Below are positions 16,858 to 25,418 of a stretch of DNA of 64,000 nucleotides, one piece after another. The notes beneath the pieces were generated by a model, which saw only the letters and a list, made by a program, of their open reading frames with translations, made no database searches and had not been told where the DNA came from. How positions within the stretch are numbered: the first letter of the stretch is position 1; the number at the start of each line of letters is the position of its first letter. The position numbers were made by a program, and so were the translations under genes. The stretch is from Bacillus sp. THAF10 (GTDB lineage Bacteria > Bacillota > Bacilli > Bacillales > Bacillaceae_I): NCBI RefSeq assembly GCF_009363695.1, contig NZ_CP045403.1, positions 3,106,001 to 3,170,000 on the forward strand, read 5' to 3'.

Positions 16858-17376
16858 ATGTATAAAATATACCCATATCTTGAAAAAACACCACAAATTG
16901 ATGAAACTGTTTATCTAGCAGACTTCTCCGTAGTCACCGGTGATGTAACGATAGGTAAAGAGAGCAGCATCTGGTTTCATACTGTCATTCGCGGGGATGT
17001 TGCACCAACCATCATTGGTGACCGAGTGAATATCCAAGATCAATCTCTGCTTCACCAAAGTCCTAACAACCCCATGATTATTGAAGATGATGTCACAGTT
17101 GGACATCAATGTACCTTACATAGTGCGATTGTTCGAAAAAACGCCTTGATTGGCATGGGATCGATCATTTTAGATGGTGCCGAAATCGGAGAAGGAGCGT
17201 TTATTGGAGCGGGAAGCCTCGTTCCTCCCGGGAAAAAAATCCCTGCTAACTCTCTAGCCTTTGGCCGCCCTGCTAAAGTGGTAAGGGAACTAACAGAGGA
17301 AGATAAGTTAGATATGGCCAGAATAAGAAGAGAGTACGTCGAAAAAGGGCAATTTTATAAATCAGTCCAAAAATAA
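16858..17376 (+). CDS. ytoA: Gamma-carbonic-anhydrase-like hexapeptide-repeat protein YtoA
   Basis: 172 residues with left-handed beta-helix repeats, starting about residue 25 (SVVTGDVTIGKESSIWFHTVIRGD). Typical gamma-class residues are present: RGD near 45, DQSLLHQS, and the histidines of VGHQCTLHSA. The family binds a metal at the trimer interface; some members are carbonic anhydrases and others are uncharacterised. TGGAGG lies six bases before the ATG and a TATAAT at about 16813 may be its -10. Confidence 0.88.
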   Translation: MYKIYPYLEKTPQIDETVYLADFSVVTGDVTIGKESSIWFHTVIRGDVAPTIIGDRVNIQDQSLLHQSPNNPMIIEDDVTVGHQCTLHSAIVRKNALIGMGSIILDGAEIGEGAFIGAGSLVPPGKKIPANSLAFGRPAKVVRELTEEDKLDMARIRREYVEKGQFYKSVQK

Positions 17377-17385
17377 AATTCCACC

Positions 17386-17414
17386 ACACACCACCTTATT
17401 CACAGGTGGTGTGT
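17386..17414 (+). terminator. Terminator of ytoA
   Basis: ACACACCACC pairs perfectly with GGTGGTGTGT around a nine-base loop and is followed by TTTATTTTT. Confidence 0.9.
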
Positions 17415-17544
17415 TTTATTTTTAATAGTTTGTAAATTTTTACTGATAAAACAAATTATTTTTTACACGGACTTAGCACTTCCTAAATATTTGCCTTTTA
17501 CAATAGGAAGTAGAATTTAATCTAGCTATAAAGGAGTCCTAAAC

Positions 17545-18081
17545 ATGGCCAAATTACTAGCTAATTTCTACGAATTGGAATGTCATCTGTTTCGAAGTGT
17601 GAACAAGCACTTTGAAAGAAAATATGTAAACATGTTTTTCCGAAACATTACCCATGTAGGAGGCGCAACGTCTACAATTAGTATTCTTGTGCTACTCATT
17701 CTCTTTAGTACTTACTCGCTCAAGCTTACTGCTATCGCTGCAGGTATATCCTTGGCGCTAAGTCACATTCCAGTAGCCATTGCCAAAAAGCTTTATCCAA
17801 GGAGACGTCCGTACCTTGCACTCCAAGAAATAAAAGTTGCTGCCAATCCGTTAAAGGATCACTCTTTTCCATCAGGTCATACAACGGCTATTTTTTCAAG
17901 CATCATTCCGTTCATCCTTTTCATGCCGGCTCTGACGCTGTTCTTCCTTCCACTTGCCATTTGCGTTGGAGTTTCAAGAATATACCTTGGTCTTCATTAT
18001 CCATCAGATGTGGCTGTTGGCATGATACTCGGCAGTAGTGTCGGGGTTCTATCTTATCATCTTGTTCACCTATTCGGATAA
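17545..18081 (+). CDS. PAP2-family membrane phosphatase
   Basis: 178 residues with the three phosphatase signatures of PAP2/undecaprenyl-pyrophosphate phosphatases: K-x6-RP (KKLYPRRRP), PSGHT and SR-x5-H-x3-D (SRIYLGLHYPSD). About four to five hydrophobic segments place it in the membrane. It dephosphorylates a lipid phosphate or lipid pyrophosphate; BcrC-like activity is possible. It lies 18 bases upstream of a glycosyltransferase gene in a probable operon, suggesting a shared glycolipid or cell-envelope role (inference). AAAGGAG eight bases before the ATG. Confidence 0.88.
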   Translation: MAKLLANFYELECHLFRSVNKHFERKYVNMFFRNITHVGGATSTISILVLLILFSTYSLKLTAIAAGISLALSHIPVAIAKKLYPRRRPYLALQEIKVAANPLKDHSFPSGHTTAIFSSIIPFILFMPALTLFFLPLAICVGVSRIYLGLHYPSDVAVGMILGSSVGVLSYHLVHLFG

Positions 18082-18099
18082 AAATATTGGAGGGATACG

Positions 18100-19242
18100 A
18101 TGAAAATTGCTATTTTTACAGACACATTTACCCCTGAAGTAAACGGAGTCGCAAAAACCTTAAAAAGATTTACTACCTATCTGGATAGTAAAGGCATTGA
18201 ATACCGAGTGTTTGCTCCAGAAAGCCCTAGTAAGGATTTATTTTCAAGTCAGGTCCACCGATTTGCTAGTTTACCGTTTTTCTTATACCCAGAATGTCGA
18301 CTTGCTATACCAAACATGCTCTCTGTCAAAACAGAGCTACTGAAATTTCAACCTGATCTCATCCATGTTGCCACCCCCTTTAATATCGGACTTTGCGGAT
18401 TACACTATGCAAAAAAACTCAACATTCCGGTAGTGGGTTCCTATCATACCGATTTTGACAAATACCTCGACTACTATGACCTTCCATTTCTCACGAAGGT
18501 ATTATGGAGCTATATGCGCTGGTTTCATCGACCACTTCGGAAGATTTTTGTTCCATCTACCTCTACACAGGATCACCTTAGAAAACATGGCTTTACCAAT
18601 ACTTCTATCTGGCCAAGAGGAGTGGACTGCTCCATTTTTCAACCTACCCATTCATCCAATCATTTGAAAAACAAATATCATATTAAGGAAAAATATGTGC
18701 TCTCCTATGTTGGTAGGCTTGCACCTGAAAAGGACATTGCACTTTTGCCTGAAATTCAAGCAGCACTACCTGCCTCCATTCGTCATGATGTTCACTGGCT
18801 ACTCGTTGGGGACGGTCCATTAAAACAGGAGCTTCACAAAAAAGCTCCTCCGAACATCACTTTTGCAGGCTTTCAATCTGGGGATGGCCTTTCAGAAATT
18901 TATGCGGGTTCGGACCTATTCGTTTTCCCTTCAGCTACCGAAACCTTTGGAAATGTGGTGCTAGAATCTTTAGCATCAGGTACCCCGGTAGTCGGTGCAG
19001 ATGCTGGGGGAGTAAGAACAATCATTCAACAAGGAGTAACAGGGCATCTTTGTAAACCAAAAGACGTATCATCCTTTGCCGCTGCCATTCATAGTCTTCT
19101 AAGTGATCATGAAAAACGTGATCAAATGAGTATTGCCGGTAGACAGTATGCTTTAGAGCAATCCTGGGACGCAATTTTTGAAAAGTTATTGAAGGACTAC
19201 GAATCAGCACTGATGGAAGAAAAACTTCAAGGTCTTGCCTAA
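18100..19242 (+). CDS. GT4-family glycosyltransferase (GT-B fold)
   Basis: 380 residues. It opens with FTDTFTPEVNGVAKTL, typical of alpha-mannosyl and sulfoquinovosyl transferase-like GT4 enzymes acting on lipid acceptors. The Glycos_transf_1 domain contains SYVGRLAPEKD near 205 and the nucleotide-sugar motif ETFGNVVLESLASGTPVV near residue 285 (E-x7-E). No membrane span. Donor and acceptor are unknown; pairing with a PAP2 phosphatase gene favours a membrane lipid acceptor. No clear GC-rich terminator follows. Confidence 0.87.
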   Translation: MKIAIFTDTFTPEVNGVAKTLKRFTTYLDSKGIEYRVFAPESPSKDLFSSQVHRFASLPFFLYPECRLAIPNMLSVKTELLKFQPDLIHVATPFNIGLCGLHYAKKLNIPVVGSYHTDFDKYLDYYDLPFLTKVLWSYMRWFHRPLRKIFVPSTSTQDHLRKHGFTNTSIWPRGVDCSIFQPTHSSNHLKNKYHIKEKYVLSYVGRLAPEKDIALLPEIQAALPASIRHDVHWLLVGDGPLKQELHKKAPPNITFAGFQSGDGLSEIYAGSDLFVFPSATETFGNVVLESLASGTPVVGADAGGVRTIIQQGVTGHLCKPKDVSSFAAAIHSLLSDHEKRDQMSIAGRQYALEQSWDAIFEKLLKDYESALMEEKLQGLA

Positions 19243-19267
19243 GGTATACCTACAAATTTTTAAAAAT

Positions 19268-19297
19268 TTGCAACTTACAAAGAAAGCATTATATAAT
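19268..19297 (+). promoter_or_regulatory. Promoter of the ABC-F leader transcript
   Basis: TTGCAA (19268-19273), 18 bases, TATAAT (19292-19297). The -35 overlaps the end of a perfect 18-bp palindrome CAAATTTTTAAAAATTTG (19253-19270). Confidence 0.7.
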
Positions 19298-19540
19298 AGA
19301 AGCATCTTACATGTTCGAAAGGAGGGAAAAAAGATGTTACTATCTGTTCGTGCTTGCACACAATACATGGCATACCTGCATATTTGTCGTGCGCAAATTC
19401 ATGATTCAGCTGCTAACGGGACGGGTCTGTCCATTTTTAAGCAGCTGAATAGGAATAACAGATAGTAAGAGATCTTTCACCCCTCTAAGCATATAAACCA
19501 TGGGAAAGAAGTCTTCTTCTTACTCATGGTTTTTTTGTGC
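19298..19540 (+). promoter_or_regulatory. Ribosome-mediated attenuator ahead of the ABC-F gene
   Basis: This region holds a 43-codon leader frame with a strong ribosome binding site, several mutually exclusive pairings and a terminator. Within the frame ATTCAGCTGCT pairs with AGCAGCTGAAT (11 bp) and TACTATCTGTT near its start pairs with AACAGATAGTA at its stop (11 bp). A terminator at 19497-19530 (ACCATG/CATGGT, extended internally, then seven T) precedes the ABC-F gene. AGTAAGA at 19464-19470 can pair with TCTTACT in the terminator's 3' arm. This architecture matches antibiotic-inducible attenuators of ABC-F resistance genes. Confidence 0.75.
19334..19465 (+). CDS. Leader peptide of the ABC-F attenuator
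   Basis: 43-residue frame with AAAGGAGG seven bases before the ATG, much stronger than needed for a chance frame. It begins MLLSVRACTQYMAYLHICR and ends FKQLNRNNR. The coding sequence overlaps the hairpin arms listed for the attenuator, so ribosome position would decide folding. No protein family recognised, and it probably acts in cis through its translation. Confidence 0.6.
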   Translation: MLLSVRACTQYMAYLHICRAQIHDSAANGTGLSIFKQLNRNNR

Positions 19541-19569
19541 TTTTATTATAAATAAAGGAGAACATGAAA

Positions 19570-21450
19570 ATGATGATTTGTACGTTAAATAATATATCGA
19601 AAAGCTTTGCAGGGAGCCTTGTTTTTGACAATATTTCTCTAGAGATACATGAACATGAGCGCATTGGATTGGTAGGCAGAAACGGTAGTGGCAAAACGAC
19701 CATCTTTCAACTAATTAGTGGATTCGAAGCCCCTGATAAAGGAGCCATTCACATAAAAAAAGGCACCAAAATTGGATACCTGGCACAAATTCCTTCCTTT
19801 CCTTCTAATACAACTGGTGAGGAGGTATTACGCTCTGCATTTGCAGAAACGGTAGAGCTTCAATCAAAGCTCCGTGCCTTGGAAGAACAAATGACGATGG
19901 TAACAGAAGAATACCAGTTGAATAAAATCATGCAGGAGTATGGTATTTTACAAGATCGCTTTGGGTTTTTAGGTGGATACGAAATGGAAGCGACCATCTC
20001 ACGGATAGCAAATGGCCTTAAAATAACCGATCTTCTCCCTCAACCTTTTTCCACGTTAAGTGGCGGAGAACAGACAAAAATCTGTCTCGGTTATATTCTG
20101 CTCCAAAATCCTGATGTGTTGCTATTAGATGAGCCAACCAATCACCTGGACATCTTTGCTGTGGAATGGTTGGAGCAATATCTGAAAGAATACCCTGGTA
20201 CGGTAGTGACCATCTCCCATGATCGATATTTTCTTGACGAAGTTGCCACAAAGATATTGGATTTAGACGATGGTGAAGTACATGTATATCACACAAACTA
20301 CTCTGGTTTTGTTAAGGAAAAAGAAGAACGTTTACTACTGGAGTTTGCCGCCTATCAAGAACAACAGAAAAAAATCAAAAAGATGAAAGAAGCGATTAAA
20401 AGATTAAAAGAATGGGCCAATCAAAGCAACCCGCCAAACGCCGCCATGCACCGTCGTGCCAAAAGCATGGAAAAGGCATTAGATAGGATAGAAAAGCTTA
20501 AGCGCCCTACACTGGAAAAGAAAACAATGGGACTTCAGTTTGATGGAGGCGATCGTAGCGGCAAGGACGTGGTTGTTCTAGAAAGAGTGGGGAAATCATT
20601 TGGCAATAAAAGGCTGTTTCAAGAAATTAATCTTGCCATTTATTTTCAAGAAAGAGCGGCAATAATTGGGCAAAACGGCTCTGGAAAATCCACGCTTCTA
20701 AAAATAATGCTCGGTGACCTTCCCTCAGACAGTGGTCATGTTCAACTTGGTAGCAACGTGAAAATTGGTTATCTGTCTCAGCATGTGTATGAAGATAACC
20801 CTAATCAAACGCTAATCGAGGCATTTAGGGAAGACATTTCTATCACACTAGAACAAGCAAGACATGTGCTGGCCAAATTTTTGTTTTATGGAAGTGCTGT
20901 ATTTAAAAAGGTAGAAAATTTGAGTGGTGGGGAAAAAATGAGACTTCGACTGGCACAACTGATGCATCAAGACATAAACCTGTTGATATTAGATGAACCC
21001 ACCAACCATCTGGATATCGATTCAAGGGAAGTACTTGAAGATGCTTTGGAGGACTTTGATGGTACCATCCTTGCTGTTTCTCATGACAGGTATTTTTTAA
21101 ATAAATTCTTCGAAAAAACATGCTGGCTAGAGGAAGGTAAGCTAACTATCTACGAAGGAAATTATCAGTATGCGAAGCAAAAACGGGAGGAAAAACTCTC
21201 CCTTATAGTGACTGAGCGACAAGAACGTAAAAAGAAAATCAGTGTTTCTCCAAAACGAAAAATAACTCCAGAGCCTTCATTAGAATGCTTGGAGCAACAA
21301 TTAGAGAAGATAGAACATGACATTCTGCTAATTGAGGAAAAGATGAGTGTGGAACAGGATTTAGAAACTCTGCAGCATTTACAGCAAGAGCTGGAATCTA
21401 TGGTAGCTCAGCAGGAACAAATTTATCAAAAGCTTGAAGAAGTAATATAG
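19570..21450 (+). CDS. ABC-F family ATPase, probable ribosome protection protein
   Basis: 626 residues with two ABC domains and no transmembrane part. Domain 1 has Walker A GRNGSGKTT and signature LSGGEQTKICLG with LLLDEPTNHLDI; domain 2 has GQNGSGKST, LSGGEKMRLRLA and a second DEPTNHLDI. Between them is a charged helical linker (about 240-310), and a C-terminal coiled coil covers about 545-626. ABC-F proteins bind the ribosomal E site; some are housekeeping, others dislodge antibiotics. The upstream attenuator favours a drug-responsive role (inference). The ATG at 19570 has the best spacing from AAAGGAG; 19564 and 19573 are alternatives. Confidence 0.85.
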   Translation: MMICTLNNISKSFAGSLVFDNISLEIHEHERIGLVGRNGSGKTTIFQLISGFEAPDKGAIHIKKGTKIGYLAQIPSFPSNTTGEEVLRSAFAETVELQSKLRALEEQMTMVTEEYQLNKIMQEYGILQDRFGFLGGYEMEATISRIANGLKITDLLPQPFSTLSGGEQTKICLGYILLQNPDVLLLDEPTNHLDIFAVEWLEQYLKEYPGTVVTISHDRYFLDEVATKILDLDDGEVHVYHTNYSGFVKEKEERLLLEFAAYQEQQKKIKKMKEAIKRLKEWANQSNPPNAAMHRRAKSMEKALDRIEKLKRPTLEKKTMGLQFDGGDRSGKDVVVLERVGKSFGNKRLFQEINLAIYFQERAAIIGQNGSGKSTLLKIMLGDLPSDSGHVQLGSNVKIGYLSQHVYEDNPNQTLIEAFREDISITLEQARHVLAKFLFYGSAVFKKVENLSGGEKMRLRLAQLMHQDINLLILDEPTNHLDIDSREVLEDALEDFDGTILAVSHDRYFLNKFFEKTCWLEEGKLTIYEGNYQYAKQKREEKLSLIVTERQERKKKISVSPKRKITPEPSLECLEQQLEKIEHDILLIEEKMSVEQDLETLQHLQQELESMVAQQEQIYQKLEEVI

Positions 21451-21453
21451 AAA

Positions 21454-21600
21454 GGCTCTTTTCTAGAAGATTGTTGTTTTTCCTTCTTTATTCGAAGAAA
21501 TATTGCCACATGTTTAAATCTCCCTCCACGAAAAGAGCACGATAGCAACGTTGATTACGGATGTCATATCTATACGCAACAGCAACAAAATTTACGAATA
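21454..21600 (+). repeat. Dispersed structured repeat, copy 1 (shorter form)
   Basis: GCTCTTTTC (21455-21463) is complementary to GAAAAGAGC (21530-21538), and GTTGTT (about 21472) to AGCAAC (21544-21549) allowing one G-U. It ends TTACG like the other copies at 29903, 34586 and 52686. The internal GGAAAAAGTC hairpin of the longer copies is missing. It fills most of the gap between the ABC-F gene and metK. Confidence 0.8.
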
Positions 21601-21608
21601 CATCCTAT

Positions 21609-21643
21609 AGAAAAAACCCCGCCAACACAGCGGGGTTTTTTCT
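21609..21643. terminator. Terminator of metK (bidirectional form)
   Basis: AGAAAAAACCCCGC pairs perfectly with GCGGGGTTTTTTCT. It lies just 3' of metK on the minus strand, with A and T tracts built into both arms. Confidence 0.93.
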
Positions 21644-21646
21644 ATA

Positions 21647-22846
21647 TTATGCGTTTGCTTGCTCTTTCAGTGTGTCAGCTTTGTCTGTTTGCTCCCAAGG
21701 AAGGTCAAGATCGTTACGGCCAAAATGTCCGTAAGCAGCTGTTTGCTTGTAGATAGGACGACGAAGGTCTAGCATTTTGATGATTCCAGCTGGACGAAGG
21801 TCGAAGTTATTACGTACAAGCTCCACTAGCTTCTCTTCAGAAACTTTGCCAGTTCCAAATGTATCAACGGCAATGGAAACTGGTTGTGCTACACCAATTG
21901 CGTATGCTAATTGAACTTCACATTTGTCAGCTAATCCGCTTGCTACAATGTTTTTCGCTACATAACGAGCAGCGTAAGCACCAGAGCGGTCCACTTTTGT
22001 TGCATCCTTACCAGAGAATGCTCCCCCACCGTGACGAGCATATCCACCGTACGTATCAACGATGATTTTACGTCCTGTTAAACCAGCGTCCCCTTGAGGT
22101 CCACCAATTACGAAACGGCCAGTTGGGTTAATGAAGTATTTTGTGTTCTCATCAATTAACTCAGCAGGTACGACAGGCTTAATCACGTACTCTTTAATGT
22201 TGCGTTGAATACGGTCTAGAGAAACCTCTGGGTGGTGTTGCGTAGAAATAACGATGGTGTCGATGCGAACAGGCTTATCGTTTTCATCATACTCTACCGT
22301 TACTTGCGTTTTTCCATCAGGACGTAAGTAAGGAAGAACATCATCTTTTCTTACTTCTGTTAAACGACGAGATAGCTTGTGAGCAAGAGAGATTGGAAGC
22401 GGCATTAATTCTTTTGTTTCATTGCACGCAAATCCGAACATTAAACCTTGGTCACCAGCACCGATTGCTTCGATTTCCGCATCAGTCATTTGGCCTTCAC
22501 GCGCTTCTAACGCTTGGTCAACACCCATTGCGATATCTGCAGATTGCTCATCAATGGAAGTTAAAACTGCACAAGTTTCTGCATCAAAACCATATTTTGC
22601 ACGCGTGTAACCAATACCTTGAATGGTTTCACGTACGATTTTTGGGATATCTACATAAGTAGAAGTTGTAATTTCTCCAGCAACTAATACCAATCCTGTT
22701 GTGACAGATGTTTCACACGCCACACGTGCGTTTGGATCATTTGTCAGGATAGCATCTAGAATAGAATCAGAAATTTGGTCACAAATTTTATCCGGATGTC
22801 CTTCCGTTACGGACTCAGAAGTAAATAAACGACGTTGCTTAGTCAT
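21647..22846 (-). CDS. metK: S-adenosylmethionine synthetase
   Basis: 399 residues, the usual length. It starts [23 protein letters not shown] and contains the MetK signatures [12 protein letters not shown] and [19 protein letters not shown]. It condenses methionine and ATP to S-adenosylmethionine in the cytoplasm. AAGGAGG ten or so bases upstream supports the start. A complete S-box leader precedes it, so SAM represses its own synthesis. Confidence 0.98.
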   Translation of the reverse strand: MTKQRRLFTSESVTEGHPDKICDQISDSILDAILTNDPNARVACETSVTTGLVLVAGEITTSTYVDIPKIVRETIQGIGYTRAKYGFDAETCAVLTSIDEQSADIAMGVDQALEAREGQMTDAEIEAIGAGDQGLMFGFACNETKELMPLPISLAHKLSRRLTEVRKDDVLPYLRPDGKTQVTVEYDENDKPVRIDTIVISTQHHPEVSLDRIQRNIKEYVIKPVVPAELIDENTKYFINPTGRFVIGGPQGDAGLTGRKIIVDTYGGYARHGGGAFSGKDATKVDRSGAYAARYVAKNIVASGLADKCEVQLAYAIGVAQPVSIAVDTFGTGKVSEEKLVELVRNNFDLRPAGIIKMLDLRRPIYKQTAAYGHFGRNDLDLPWEQTDKADTLKEQANA

Positions 22847-22959
22847 TAAAAAAAGTTCCTCCTTTTGTAGATGAAAAGCAGCTTACCCCTCTTCACGTAC
22901 AATTGTTATAGTTGATACGGATCTCAGTTCCTATGTGATGTACGTTGTTAGCTTGTGTA

Positions 22960-23190
22960 AAAATAGAAAAAACCTTCCCACAAAATTTGAGGAAAGGTTT
23001 AAGTTCGAGAATCAGCCTTTCACTCTTATCGGTCAAGGTCTGTGCCTTGCTCAGGTTTAGCACCTTTTCTCAAGCGACCATACTTGGTCTAAAAATCATA
23101 GCGGCGTGCTATTTCGCGCTCGCTCATCCTTTGAGCAGGTTGCTGGGTTTCATAGGGCCTGCCCCTCCACCAGCTCGGAATAAGAGTATC
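22960..23190 (-). promoter_or_regulatory. SAM-I riboswitch (S-box) of metK
   Basis: On the minus strand the aptamer (about 23187-23023) starts with CTCTTATTCCGAGCTGGTGG, then has CCTATGAAACCCAGCAACC and AAGGTGCTAAACC, and closes with GACCGATAAGAG, pairing with the opening CTCTTAT. A terminator follows (AACCTTTCC with GGGAAGGTT, 22971-23000) and ends TTTTTTCTATTTTT. Confidence 0.97.
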
Positions 23191-23205
23191 CGTTCAAGGT
23201 TTTAT

Positions 23206-23233
23206 ATTATCGTAGGAAAACCTTCTATGTCAA
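23206..23233 (-). promoter_or_regulatory. SigA promoter of metK
   Basis: On the minus strand TTGACA (23228-23233), 16 bases, GATAAT (23206-23211), placing the start just ahead of the S-box P1 helix. Confidence 0.75.
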
Positions 23234-23442
23234 CAAAAAAGACAAAGAATTCGACAAGGAATTACAGGAAAAAAATACATGCCTTCCATTAGTGTTTCTT
23301 TAGATTCGCCAACACTATGAAAACATGTTACTCTGCTTGTAGAACAAATGAAATAAAGCGGTTACATTACCGTTGAATAAGCCTTTTTTTCACAAAATGT
23401 TAACGATTTACGATTTATTTTCATAAAATAACCTAATTAGTA

Positions 23443-23470
23443 TGGACTATTAAGTTAAATGTGTTATACT
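23443..23470 (+). promoter_or_regulatory. pckA promoter with CcpN-type operator
   Basis: TATACT (23465-23470) is a likely -10 with TGGACT (23443-23448) 16 bases upstream. TGTGTTATACT (23460-23470) fits the CcpN consensus TRTGHYATAYW as I recall it and covers the -10. CcpN represses pckA during glycolytic growth in B. subtilis, so this regulation is probably conserved. The rest of the 23293-23526 region is AT-rich with no gene. Confidence 0.6.
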
Positions 23471-23526
23471 TTTTAACAGATAAGAAAAACAACTAATTTA
23501 ATATATAAATTGAAGGAGAGTTATCC

Positions 23527-25116
23527 ATGATGAAAACGGTTGGTATCGATAATGGGTTGACAAAATTAGTTTACGGAAGCAATGTTCAGGTACAGCTGTC
23601 TGTTCCTCAATTAGTGGAGAAAGTCTTAAGCCGAAACGAAGGCAGCTTAACATCAACTGGTGCTGTCGTGGCAACGACTGGCAAATACACGGGTCGCTCC
23701 CCTAAAGATAAGTTTATTGTGGAAGAAGCAATCAGTAAAGAAAAAATTGACTGGGGTAGTGTAAATACTCCTATTTCTGAAGAAGTTTTTGACGCTTTAT
23801 ATCATAAAGTACTTTCATACTTAGAACAAAAGGATGAAATTTTTGTCTTCAAAGGCTTCGCTGGTGCAGATGAGAAGTATCAATTACCAATCCAAGTTAT
23901 CAATGAATTTGCATGGCACAACCTTTTCGCACAACAATTGTTCATTCGTCCAGATGAAGAACAGCTGGCAAAACATGAAACCGCATTCAGCGTCATTTCT
24001 GCCCCAAATTTTAAAGCAGACCCAGCTGTAGATGGTACTAACTCTGAAGCTTTCATTATCATTTCCTTCAGCAAGCGTATTGTCCTGATCGGTGGTACAG
24101 AGTATGCAGGAGAAATGAAAAAGTCCATTTTCTCTGTAATGAACTACTTACTACCTGAAAACGGCATCATGCCAATGCACTGTTCTGCAAATGTTGGTCG
24201 TGAAGGTGATGTCGCCCTATTCTTCGGTTTATCCGGTACTGGTAAAACAACCTTATCCGCTGACCCTAACCGTAAGCTTATTGGAGACGATGAGCACGGA
24301 TGGTCAAACACTGGTGTGTTTAATATCGAGGGTGGCTGCTATGCAAAATGCATCGGGTTAACTCGTGAAAAAGAACCACAAATTTTCGATGCCATCCGCT
24401 TTGGATCTGTTTTAGAAAATGTGGTCATTGACGGTCAATCTCGTCTCGCTGATTATGATAACTCTACCTTAACTGAAAATACACGTGCTGCGTACTCCCT
24501 TGATGCGATGACAAACATTGTTCAACCAAGTATCGCAGGACACCCAACTACTATCGTATTCTTAACTGCTGATGCGACAGGCGTACTGCCTCCAATCAGC
24601 AAACTTTCTAAAGAACAAGCAATGTTCCACTTCTTAAGTGGATATACAAGTAAGCTAGCAGGAACAGAGCGTGGCATTACGTCTCCACAAGCAACCTTCT
24701 CAACCTGCTTTGGCTCTCCATTCCTTCCGCTACCAGCAACAACCTATGCGGAAATGCTTGGTCAAAAAATTGACGAGCACAACGTACAAGTATATCTAGT
24801 AAACACTGGTTGGACTGGTGGAGGCTATGGAGTTGGAAGCCGCATGAAGCTTTCTTACACAAGATCTATGGTGCAAGCAGCTCTAGAAGGAGACCTTACG
24901 AATGCGGAAGTAGCACAAGACCCATACTTTGGTGTGAGTGTCCCAATGCACGTTCCTGGTGTACCTGATGAAGTGTTACAGCCTATGAAAACATGGCATG
25001 ATGAAGCAAAATATGACACTGCTGCTCGTGAGCTAGCTGGAAAGTTCAAAAACAACTTCAAAAAGTTTGAGAACGTTCCAGGTGAAGTGCTTGAGCTTGG
25101 TGGACCCACTGTATAA
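23527..25116 (+). CDS. pckA: Phosphoenolpyruvate carboxykinase (ATP)
   Basis: 529 residues. It has the kinase-1a P-loop [11 protein letters not shown], the adjacent metal-binding DDEHGWS and the N-terminal [11 protein letters not shown] motif. It converts oxaloacetate and ATP to phosphoenolpyruvate and CO2, the first committed step of gluconeogenesis, in the cytoplasm. GAAGGAG eight bases before the first ATG. It is monocistronic, bounded by a CcpN-type promoter and a strong terminator, and divergent from metK as in B. subtilis. Confidence 0.98.
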   Translation: MMKTVGIDNGLTKLVYGSNVQVQLSVPQLVEKVLSRNEGSLTSTGAVVATTGKYTGRSPKDKFIVEEAISKEKIDWGSVNTPISEEVFDALYHKVLSYLEQKDEIFVFKGFAGADEKYQLPIQVINEFAWHNLFAQQLFIRPDEEQLAKHETAFSVISAPNFKADPAVDGTNSEAFIIISFSKRIVLIGGTEYAGEMKKSIFSVMNYLLPENGIMPMHCSANVGREGDVALFFGLSGTGKTTLSADPNRKLIGDDEHGWSNTGVFNIEGGCYAKCIGLTREKEPQIFDAIRFGSVLENVVIDGQSRLADYDNSTLTENTRAAYSLDAMTNIVQPSIAGHPTTIVFLTADATGVLPPISKLSKEQAMFHFLSGYTSKLAGTERGITSPQATFSTCFGSPFLPLPATTYAEMLGQKIDEHNVQVYLVNTGWTGGGYGVGSRMKLSYTRSMVQAALEGDLTNAEVAQDPYFGVSVPMHVPGVPDEVLQPMKTWHDEAKYDTAARELAGKFKNNFKKFENVPGEVLELGGPTV

Positions 25117-25133
25117 TAGAATTTTTTAGTCGA

Positions 25134-25155
25134 GTCACCGGTAGATTCCGGTGAC
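25134..25155 (+). terminator. Terminator of pckA
   Basis: GTCACCGG pairs with CCGGTGAC around a six-base loop and is followed by TTTTTTTATT. Confidence 0.93.
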
Positions 25156-25199
25156 TTTTTTTATTGGGAGGACTCCGTTTTGAGGGCTGGGGTGGAGGG

Positions 25200-25379
25200 G
25201 CGAAGTTTGCCGACAAGAATCGAACGGCTGATAAAGCACTCGTTTTGGCTGATAAATGGGAATTCCCGCTGATAACCGCAACGTTTTGGCTGATAAATGG
25301 GAATTTCCGCTGATAATCGCAACGTTTGGGCTGATAAATGTGATTTCCCGCTGATAACCGCATCCATTCCGCTGATGAA
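25200..25379 (+). repeat. Intergenic 20.5-bp periodic array with conserved leader (array 2)
   Basis: The leader GCGAAGTTTGCCGAC, then TCGAACGGC (25200-25228), leads into GCTGATAA boxes that start at 25227, 25248, 25268, 25289, 25309, 25330, 25350 and 25371. The intervals alternate 21, 20, 21, 20, 21, 20, 21, so a 41-bp composite unit holds two alternating spacers (about GGGAATTTCC and CCGCAACGTTTTG). The array lies between convergent pckA and ytmA. The open frames crossing it on the minus strand are repeats translated by chance. Confidence 0.9.
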
Positions 25380-25418
25380 TTTCCGACGTTCCAATCTCAC
25401 GATCACTTCCCACCTTCC

